From positions 1 to 36,028 of the forward strand of contig CALMIF010000441.1 of assembly GCA_937864045.1 (NCBI GenBank): 36,028 nucleotides of DNA, given 5' to 3'. This document shows positions 30,518-36,028 of this stretch, piece after piece. Origin of the DNA: an uncultured Aquabacterium sp. (GTDB lineage: Bacteria; Pseudomonadota; Gammaproteobacteria; Burkholderiales; Burkholderiaceae_C). How positions within the stretch are numbered: the first letter of the stretch is position 1; every line of letters begins with the position of its first letter. A program made the translations under genes and the position numbers. The notes under the pieces are model-generated. The model made no database searches. It was not told the origin of the DNA and was given only the letters and a program-made list of their open reading frames with translations.

Positions 30518-31144
30518 CTACACCAGGCCCTTGCCGTGCAGGTAGTCCTGCACCAGCTGCAGGCGCAGCAGCGGTTCGTCCAGCGCCATCAGCCGCTGCT
30601 TGGCCGTGCTGCTGATCGGCAGGATCTCGCACCAGCGGTTGGCCACCCAGCCGGCTTCGTCGAGCCGGTGCGGTGCCAGGAAGGGCTGGTGGCCCTGGCC
30701 GGCCAGAGCCTCGATGGCCCGGCCCAGGGCCTGGGCGGTGGGCAGCAGGGCCTCGGGCACGGCCTGCTCGGGGTCGGGCGGGTCGGCCACCGCCTCGGCC
30801 AGCCACAGGCCGTCGTCGCGCTGGCGCGTGGCGCCGATCTGCACCCGCAGCCCGCCCTGGCAGCGCACCCGCAGGATGCCGGGCTGCTCGGCGTCGACCT
30901 CCTGCACATGGGCCAGCACGCCCACGCTGTCGAGCACCGTCTTGCCGGCGCTGCGCAGCTCGCTGCCCTGGCGGATGTGCACCACGGCGAACGGCGTGCC
31001 GCTGCGCAGGCAGTTGCCGATGAGGTCCAGGTAGCGCGCCTCGAACACCTTCAGCGGCAGCAACCCGCCCGGAAACAGCACCGTGCCCAGCGGGAACAGC
31101 GGCAGCGCATCCCAGGGGCCGGTGGCGCCGGACATGTCAGCCAT
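30518..31144 (-). CDS. Lon substrate-binding-domain protein
   Basis: The 208-aa protein resembles the N-terminal LON (PUA-like) domain without the AAA+ or protease parts: LPLFPLGTVLFPGGLLPLKVFEARYLDL, then FAVVHIRQGSE, GVLAHVQEVD, and a helical C-terminus with LRLQLVQDYLHG. Such stand-alone LON proteins are common but of unknown function, possibly adaptors for protein turnover. The open frame extends to 31279 but crosses a palindromic repeat, so I chose ATG 31144 (ATG 31135 is equally possible). It converges on mutY and lies downstream of rapZ on the same strand. Confidence 0.88.
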   Translation of the reverse strand: MADMSGATGPWDALPLFPLGTVLFPGGLLPLKVFEARYLDLIGNCLRSGTPFAVVHIRQGSELRSAGKTVLDSVGVLAHVQEVDAEQPGILRVRCQGGLRVQIGATRQRDDGLWLAEAVADPPDPEQAVPEALLPTAQALGRAIEALAGQGHQPFLAPHRLDEAGWVANRWCEILPISSTAKQRLMALDEPLLRLQLVQDYLHGKGLV

Positions 31145-31206
31145 TTCTGGCGGCAAGCGCCAAGACAGAAGCAGGCCACCGGTCGAACCAAGCGCACGCC
31201 GCGGAA

Positions 31207-31272
31207 CCGGCTTTGCCGGGCCGCTGGCGTGGCCCCCTTGAGGGGGCGCGCGGAGCGCGTAGGGGGTGGGCC
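31207..31272. repeat. Composite palindromic intergenic repeat
   Basis: Several inverted repeats are packed into 66 bases after the rapZ stop: CCGGC-TTT-GCCGG (31207-31219); an outer pair GGCCCCCT (31231-31238) with AGGGGGTGGGCC (31261-31272); and an inner CGCGC-GGA-GCGCG. The sequence resembles GC-rich repeats I recall scattered between genes in Burkholderiales genomes (memory, not a search). It probably ends rapZ transcription or stabilises its mRNA. Confidence 0.6.
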
Positions 31273-31275
31273 ATG

Positions 31276-32187
31276 TCAATCGCCGACGTCGAGTTCGCGG
31301 TGGCGGACCACCACCGCGCCGTGATCGGCGAAGCGCCGACCCAGTTCCTCGACCATGTAGACCGAGCGGTGCTGGCCCCCGGTGCAGCCGATGGCGACGG
31401 TGACGTAGGCGCGCTGGTCGGTGGCCAGCGCCGGCAGCCAGCGGCGCAGGAAGGCATCGATCTGCGCCAGCATGTCGGCCGCCTCGGGCTGGCCGGCCAG
31501 GAACTGCGCCACCGGCGCGTCGCGTCCGGTGAGTGCCCGCAGTTCGCGCACGTAGTACGGGTTGGGCAGCACGCGCACGTCGAACACGTAGTCGGCGTCC
31601 AGCGGCACGCCGTACTTGAAGGCGAAGCTCTCGAAGACGAGCGTGAGCCGGTGGTTGCTGACGGCCACCAGGTCACGCACATGGCTGCGCAGCCCCGCCG
31701 GGCGCAGCGTGCTGGTGTCGATGATGGTCGAGACCTCGCGCAGCTCGGCCAGCATCAGCCGCTCCAGCTCGATGGCCTCGATCAGCGCATGCTGGGTGCT
31801 GCCGCCGGCCTCGGGCTGGCTCAGGGGGTGCGGCCGGCGTGTCTCGGAGAAGCGGCGCACCAGGGTGTCGGTGCTGGCGTCGAGGAACAGCGGGCGGATC
31901 GCCACGCCTTCGCCGCGCAGCTCGTCGATCAGCGGCACCAGCACCGGCAGCGAGCGGGCGGCGCGCACGTCCACCGCCACCGCCACGCGCTGGGTGTAGC
32001 GCGGGTGCTCCAGCTGCATGTAGGCGCGCAGCAGCTCGGGCGGCAGGTTGTCGACGCAGAAGAAGCCGGCGTCTTCCAGCGCATGCAGGGCCACCGACTT
32101 GCCCGAGCCCGAGATGCCGGTGATCAGCACCAGCTCGCGGACCGTGGTGTCGGCCGCTGCCGGATGGCCGGGCGCGAGGGCGCTCAT
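31276..32187 (-). CDS. rapZ: RNase adapter RapZ (YvcJ-family nucleotide-binding protein)
   Basis: The 303-aa protein has Walker A GISGSGKS (residues 24-31), then [18 protein letters not shown] and, near the C-terminus, [18 protein letters not shown], the conserved RapZ signature. In enterobacteria RapZ directs RNase E to GlmZ and controls glucosamine-6-phosphate synthesis; whether this holds in betaproteobacteria is unknown. The ATG overlaps the recN stop (ATGA), so it is coupled to recN. The usual hprK/ptsN neighbours are not here. Confidence 0.94.
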   Translation of the reverse strand: MSALAPGHPAAADTTVRELVLITGISGSGKSVALHALEDAGFFCVDNLPPELLRAYMQLEHPRYTQRVAVAVDVRAARSLPVLVPLIDELRGEGVAIRPLFLDASTDTLVRRFSETRRPHPLSQPEAGGSTQHALIEAIELERLMLAELREVSTIIDTSTLRPAGLRSHVRDLVAVSNHRLTLVFESFAFKYGVPLDADYVFDVRVLPNPYYVRELRALTGRDAPVAQFLAGQPEAADMLAQIDAFLRRWLPALATDQRAYVTVAIGCTGGQHRSVYMVEELGRRFADHGAVVVRHRELDVGD

Positions 32188-33911
32188 GCCTTGCTGCGCC
32201 GCCGCGGTGGCGGGGTTTCGGCGGGCGTGGCGGCGTGCACCGCCTGCTGCAGCATCGCCTGGGCATGGGCCAGGCTGGTGCCGGCCAGGCGCTCGCCGCC
32301 CAGCATGCGGGCCACCTCGGCCACCCGCGCCTCGCCGGCCACCGGGGCCACGCTGCTGGTGGTGGCAGCGTCCGCCACGCTGCCCTGGGCCAGTCCCTTG
32401 GTCACCACGTAGTGCTGATCGGCGCAGGCAGCGACCTGGGCCAGGTGGGTGACGGCCAGCACCTGGCGCTGGCGCCCCAGCTGCTTCATCAGTGCGCCCA
32501 CGGTGTCGCCCACCGCACCGCCGATGCCGGCATCGATCTCGTCGAAGATCAGCGTGCCGGCGCCGTCGGCGTCCCGCTGGGCGGTGGTGACGGCGATCGC
32601 CAGTGCCAGGCGCGACAGCTCGCCGCCCGACGCCACCTTGGCCAGCGGCCGCGGCGTGCTGCCCGCATGGCCGGCCACCAGGAACTCGACCGCCTCCAGC
32701 CCCTGACTCTGTGGCGCCGGCAGCGGCTGCAGCGCCACGTCGAAGCGACCGCCAGCCATGCCCAGGCCCTGCATGGCCTGCGTCACGCGGTCTGCCAGCG
32801 GCCTGGCTGCCGCGGCACGGGCGGCGCTGATGCGCTTGGCTTCCTGCCGGTACAGCTTGTCGGCGGCGGCCAGCGCGGCCTCCAGTGCGGCGGTGTCGGT
32901 GGCGGCGTCCAGCGTGGCCAGCTCGGCGCGCCACTGCGCCAGCAGCGCCGGCAGTTCGGCCGGCGGGCGGCGGTGGCGGCGTGCCTGGCCCATCCAGGCC
33001 GACATGCGCTCGTCCAGCTCGGCCAGGCGACGAGGGTCGAGGTCGGCGCGGCCCAGGTAGCCGTTCAGCGCATGGGCGGCGTCCTGCAGCTGGGCCAGCG
33101 CGCCGTTCAGCGATTCGAGGATGGGCGCGATGCGCGCATCATGGTCGGCCACGTCGGCCAGGGCATCGACGGCGCGCGCGGCCAGGCCTTCGGCATGGGT
33201 CTCGTCGCCTTCGGCCACCAGCTGCAGCGCCTGGCGCGCGGCGTCGATCAGCGCCTGGCCATGCGCCAGCCGCTGGTGCTCGGCGGACAGGTCATCCCAC
33301 TCGCCTTCGCCCGGGGCCAGCTTGTCCAGTTCGCTGATCTGCCAGGCCAGGCGGTCGCGCTCGCGCTGCAGCGCGTCGCCCTGGTGGCGTGCCGCGTCCA
33401 GCGCCTCGGCGGCGGCCTTGCGGGCGGCGAAGTGCTGCGCCAGCAGCGTGGTGTCGATGCCGGCCTGGCCGTCGAGCAGCGCCCGCGTGGCCGCCGGCTG
33501 CGTCAGCCGCTGCCAGGCATGCTGGCCGTGGATGTCCAGCAGGTGTTCGGCCGCCTCGCGCAGCTGGGTGACGGTGGCCGCGCTGCCGTTGATCCAGGCG
33601 CGGCTCTTGCCTTGCGCGTCGACGCTGCGGCGCAGCAGCAGGCCGCCTGCGTCGTCGGTGGCAAAGCCGGCGTCGTCCAGCCAGGCGGCCAGCGACGGCG
33701 GGCTGTCGAACTCGGCCGTGATCTCGGCGCGGGCCGCGCCTTCGCGCACCACGCCGGCGTCAGCCCGGCTGCCCAGCGCCAGCTGCAGCGCGTCGATCAG
33801 GATCGACTTGCCGGCGCCGGTCTCGCCGGTCAGCACCGAGAAGCCGGCGTGGAAGTCGAGCTCCAGCGCGGGCACGATGACGAAGTCGCGCAATGCCAGC
33901 CTGCGCAGCAC
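32184..33911 (-). CDS. recN: DNA repair protein RecN
   Basis: This SMC-like ATPase acts in double-strand break repair. The 575-aa protein has Walker A GETGAGKS (residues 29-36), a long central coiled coil with Q/E/A-rich heptads, then the ABC-type signature [12 protein letters not shown] and Walker [15 protein letters not shown]. The GTG start at 33911 shares one base with the nadK TAG. It forms the tight nadK-recN-rapZ operon. Confidence 0.95.
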   Translation of the reverse strand: MLRRLALRDFVIVPALELDFHAGFSVLTGETGAGKSILIDALQLALGSRADAGVVREGAARAEITAEFDSPPSLAAWLDDAGFATDDAGGLLLRRSVDAQGKSRAWINGSAATVTQLREAAEHLLDIHGQHAWQRLTQPAATRALLDGQAGIDTTLLAQHFAARKAAAEALDAARHQGDALQRERDRLAWQISELDKLAPGEGEWDDLSAEHQRLAHGQALIDAARQALQLVAEGDETHAEGLAARAVDALADVADHDARIAPILESLNGALAQLQDAAHALNGYLGRADLDPRRLAELDERMSAWMGQARRHRRPPAELPALLAQWRAELATLDAATDTAALEAALAAADKLYRQEAKRISAARAAAARPLADRVTQAMQGLGMAGGRFDVALQPLPAPQSQGLEAVEFLVAGHAGSTPRPLAKVASGGELSRLALAIAVTTAQRDADGAGTLIFDEIDAGIGGAVGDTVGALMKQLGRQRQVLAVTHLAQVAACADQHYVVTKGLAQGSVADAATTSSVAPVAGEARVAEVARMLGGERLAGTSLAHAQAMLQQAVHAATPAETPPPRRRSKA

Positions 33912-34786
33912 TACACCACTCCCTCGTACCAGCGCAGCTTGCGGCGCAGCGTGGCGAAGTAGCTCCAGCCGCGCGGGTGCAGGAAGCGCACCTTGTGCGC
34001 CGAGCGCTGCACGCGGATCTGGTCGCCGTGCAACAGGCTGGCCAGGCCCTGCATGTCGAAGTTGGCCGAGGCATCGCGCCCCGCCACCACGGTGATTCGC
34101 ACCGTGCCGCTGTCCGGCAGCACGATGGGGCGGTTGCTCAGCGTGTGGCTGGCAATCGGCACCAGCACCCAGCCGGCAATGCCCGGGTGCAGGATGGGCC
34201 CGCCGGCCGACAGCGAATAGGCCGTGCTGCCGGTGGGCGAGGACAGGATCAGGCCGTCGGCGCGCATGTTGGCGACGAACTCCTCGCCGATGTCCACCCG
34301 CAGCTCGACCATGCTGGCCGTGGCGCCGCGGCTGACGACCACGTCGTTCAGCGACAGGCCCTCGAAGATGCGCTCGCCGTCGCGCCAGACCTCGCCTTCG
34401 AGCATGGCGCGGAAGTCTTCCTCGTAATCGCCGGCGATCATCGGCGCCAGGGCCTCGCGCCAGTGGCCCAGCGGCACGTCGGTGATGAAGCCCAGCCGGC
34501 CCTGGTTGATGCCCACCAGGGGCAGGTTGTAGCGCGCCAGCTCACGCGCGATGCCCAGCATGGTGCCGTCGCCGCCGACCACCACCGCGAGGTCGCACTG
34601 GGTGCCGATCTGGTCGATCGTCAGCGCCTCGAAGTCGCTGACGCCGGTGCTGGCCGCCGTGTGGTGCTCGAACGAGACCTCCATGCCTTGGCGGACCAGG
34701 AAGTGGGCGATCTCCTGCAGCAGCGGGCGGATGCCGTCGGCCTGGTATTTGCCGACCAGCGCTGCATGGAGGAATCGGCGGGCCAT
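33911..34786 (-). CDS. nadK: NAD kinase
   Basis: NadK makes NADP from NAD and ATP. The 291-aa protein has GGDGT (residues 71-75), NQGRLGFIT, and the NE/D-type [18 protein letters not shown], all diagnostic. ATG 34786 is chosen over an upstream frame extension to 34870; a TTTAAT box lies seven bases before it, which makes the longer version unlikely. It diverges from hrcA across 95 bases. Confidence 0.95.
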   Translation of the reverse strand: MARRFLHAALVGKYQADGIRPLLQEIAHFLVRQGMEVSFEHHTAASTGVSDFEALTIDQIGTQCDLAVVVGGDGTMLGIARELARYNLPLVGINQGRLGFITDVPLGHWREALAPMIAGDYEEDFRAMLEGEVWRDGERIFEGLSLNDVVVSRGATASMVELRVDIGEEFVANMRADGLILSSPTGSTAYSLSAGGPILHPGIAGWVLVPIASHTLSNRPIVLPDSGTVRITVVAGRDASANFDMQGLASLLHGDQIRVQRSAHKVRFLHPRGWSYFATLRRKLRWYEGVV

Positions 34787-34793
34787 GCGGGAA

Positions 34794-34799
34794 ATTAAA
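34794..34799 (-). promoter_or_regulatory. -10 box immediately upstream of nadK
   Basis: On the minus strand TTTAAT is followed by seven bases (TTCCCGC) and then the nadK ATG. No Shine-Dalgarno is visible. It is a candidate leaderless promoter of the nadK-recN-rapZ operon. Confidence 0.45.
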
Positions 34800-34841
34800 C
34801 CACAGGCCCCCTCGGCGACAGGGCGGCCAAGTCCCTGTCCG

Positions 34842-34847
34842 TACAAT
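34842..34847 (+). promoter_or_regulatory. Probable -10 of hrcA
   Basis: TACAAT predicts a start near 34854 and a 5' leader of roughly 28 bases before ATG 34882. It rules against an in-frame ATG at 34846, which overlaps it. No CIRCE inverted repeat (TTAGCACTC / GAGTGCTAA) is present here. Confidence 0.45.
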
Positions 34848-34881
34848 GAAAAACAAGGCTCATCCGCCACCCGAAACCGCC

Positions 34882-35910
34882 ATGGACGACCGCGCCCGCA
34901 GCCTGCTCAAGACCCTGGTCGAGCGCTACATCGCCGACGGCCAGCCGGTGGGCTCGCGCACCCTGTCGCGGGCCTCGGGCCTGGAGCTGTCGCCGGCCAC
35001 CATCCGCAACGTGATGGCCGACCTGGAAGAGCTGGGTCTGATCGCCAGCCCGCACACCAGCGCCGGGCGCATCCCCACGGCCCGCGGCTACCGGCTGTTC
35101 GTCGACACCATGCTGACCGCGCGGCCGGTGGACATCCACCACACGCCGCCCGAGATGCACGGCGTGCGCGAGCGGCTGCAGCCCGACCAGCCGCAGCGCG
35201 TGATCGCCCAGGCCGCGCAACTGCTGGGCAACCTGAGCCACTTCGTCGGCGTGGTCACCGCACCCAAGCGGGCCAGCGTGTTCCACCACATCGAGTTCCT
35301 GCGTCTGGGCGAGCGCCGGGTGCTGGTGATCCTGGTCTCGCCCGACGGCGATGTGCAGAACCGCGTCATCTTCACCACCCGCGACCACAGCCAGTCGGAG
35401 CTGGTGGAGGCGACCAACTACCTCAATACGCACTACGCCGGCCTGGCCATTGACGAGGTGCGCAACCGCCTGAAGAGCGAGGTCGACACGCTGCGCGGCG
35501 AGATCGCCCAGCTGATGCAGGCCGCCGTGCAGGCCGGCACCGACGCGATGGCCGCCAACGCCGAGCAGGTGGTGGTCTCGGGCGAGCGCAACCTGCTGGG
35601 CGTGCAGGATTTCGGCAACGACATGGGCGCGCTGCGCAAGATGTTCGACCTGTTCGAGCAGAAGACCGAGCTGATGCGCCTGCTGGACAACAGCAGCCAG
35701 GCCGACGGCGTGCGCATCTACATCGGCGGCGAATCGGGCGTGGTGCCCTACGAGGAGTTGTCCATCGTGTCCGCCCCCTACGAGGTCGACGGCCGCATCG
35801 TCGGCACCTTGGGCGTCATCGGCCCCACCCGCATGGCCTACGACCGCATGATCCAGCTGGTCGACATCACCGCGCGGCTGGTGGGCAACGCGCTGTCGGG
35901 GCCCAAATAG
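34882..35910 (+). CDS. hrcA: Heat-inducible transcription repressor HrcA
   Basis: HrcA represses chaperone genes by binding CIRCE sites and depends on GroEL for folding. The 342-aa protein begins with a winged HTH ([43 protein letters not shown]). It also has [20 protein letters not shown], the GAF-like core, and a C-terminal IYIGGESG...LSIVSAPY and [18 protein letters not shown] chose ATG 34882 because the upstream ATG overlaps the -10 box. The hrcA | nadK divergent pair is usual for the group. Confidence 0.95.
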   Translation: MDDRARSLLKTLVERYIADGQPVGSRTLSRASGLELSPATIRNVMADLEELGLIASPHTSAGRIPTARGYRLFVDTMLTARPVDIHHTPPEMHGVRERLQPDQPQRVIAQAAQLLGNLSHFVGVVTAPKRASVFHHIEFLRLGERRVLVILVSPDGDVQNRVIFTTRDHSQSELVEATNYLNTHYAGLAIDEVRNRLKSEVDTLRGEIAQLMQAAVQAGTDAMAANAEQVVVSGERNLLGVQDFGNDMGALRKMFDLFEQKTELMRLLDNSSQADGVRIYIGGESGVVPYEELSIVSAPYEVDGRIVGTLGVIGPTRMAYDRMIQLVDITARLVGNALSGPK

Positions 35911-35918
35911 GCGCCTCC

Positions 35919-35924
35919 TACAAT
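35919..35924 (+). promoter_or_regulatory. Possible -10 of tRNA-Met
   Basis: TACAAT lies nine bases after the hrcA stop and 27 bases before the tRNA. No clear -35 is seen. It is supported only by position and consensus. Confidence 0.35.
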
Positions 35925-35951
35925 CGTGCGGTTGCAGGCGCCGCCGGCAGC

Positions 35952-36028
35952 GGGCCGTTAGCTCAGTTGGTCAGAGCAGAGGACTCATAATCCTTTGGTC
36001 GTTGGTTCAAGTCCAACACGGCCTACCA
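35952..36028 (+). tRNA. tRNA-Met (anticodon CAT, elongator type)
   Basis: This is a 77-nt cloverleaf ending at the last base of the window. The acceptor GGGCCGT pairs with ACGGCCT (first pair G-T), the D-arm is GCTC...GAGC, the anticodon loop is CTCATAA, the T-arm GTTGG/CCAAC, and CCA is encoded. The acceptor stem is paired at position 1 and there are no three G-C pairs below the anticodon, so it is not the initiator. A CAT anticodon could also be tRNA-Ile2 after modification, but the body resembles elongator Met. Confidence 0.93.

Noticed and set aside
31145..31279. N-terminal extension of the LON-domain protein up to 31279
   Set aside because: The added frame runs through the palindromic repeat and overlaps the rapZ stop; the LON domain starts shortly after ATG 31144.
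32235..33962. 575-codon plus-strand frame opposite recN
   Set aside because: It mirrors recN almost exactly and its composition (Gly/Gln/His/Val-rich) is typical of an antisense shadow.
34842..34882. CIRCE heat-shock operator before hrcA
   Set aside because: I looked for TTAGCACTC/GAGTGCTAA in 34787-34881 and saw no match.

Overview
The window is a GC-rich chromosomal segment from a betaproteobacterium of the order Burkholderiales, most likely the Rubrivivax/Leptothrix/Ideonella-like branch. The evidence is gene content and order (ispB | rplU-rpmA-obgE-proB; ABC pair-bolA-murA-his genes; rsmD-coaD-ferredoxin; pth-rplY-prs-tRNA-Gln-ispE-lolB; hrcA | nadK-recN), a PEP-CTERM protein, and a Burkholderiales-style GC-rich intergenic repeat. 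It is almost fully coding. No gene-free stretch exceeds 300 bases; the largest gap without any gene is about 190 bases (471-659). I see no phage, insertion sequence or CRISPR array.

Layout. 1-736: 5' end of pilB (minus) and tRNA-Pro(CGG) with its terminator. 801-5088: ispB diverging from the rplU-rpmA-obgE-proB operon. 5101-6630: a TPR protein and a TetR regulator (minus), diverging from an ABC exporter pair (6774-8488), then the BolA-like gene and murA. 10154-17572: the histidine cluster hisG-hisD-[VapB/VapC-like pair]-hisC-hisB-hisH-hisA-[inverted CHRD/PEP-CTERM gene]-hisF. hisF runs straight into rsmD-coaD-ferredoxin (17569-18957); hisI and hisE are not here. 18962-26306 is a minus-strand housekeeping block: lolB-ispE, tRNA-Gln-prs-rplY, argP, pth-small secreted protein, with a large TPR gene upstream of lolB. 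26404-30500: mutM, a dynamin-like GTPase, mutY. 30518-34786: nadK-recN-rapZ and a Lon-substrate-binding-domain protein (minus), interrupted by a palindromic repeat. 34882-36028: hrcA and tRNA-Met.

How the genes work together. The his genes encode most of the path from PRPP to histidine, and prs (PRPP synthase) lies in the same window. prs, coaD, nadK and ispE/ispB supply PRPP, CoA, NADP and isoprenoid precursors. rplU, rpmA, obgE, rplY, rsmD and pth serve ribosome assembly and translation. mutM and mutY form the 8-oxoguanine defence pair. lolB and murA serve the envelope.

The most interesting points are three. First, a PIN-domain toxin/antitoxin pair is spliced into the his operon; its promoter/operator begins at the hisD stop codon and its toxin overlaps hisC by ATGA. 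Second, an inverted PEP-CTERM gene and a synteny break split hisF from hisA and from hisIE. Third, several genes (bolA, hisF, pth, mutM, nadK) have a -10 box 6-7 nt before the ATG, which suggests leaderless mRNAs. Coordinates and motifs were read by eye; no alignment or folding was run.
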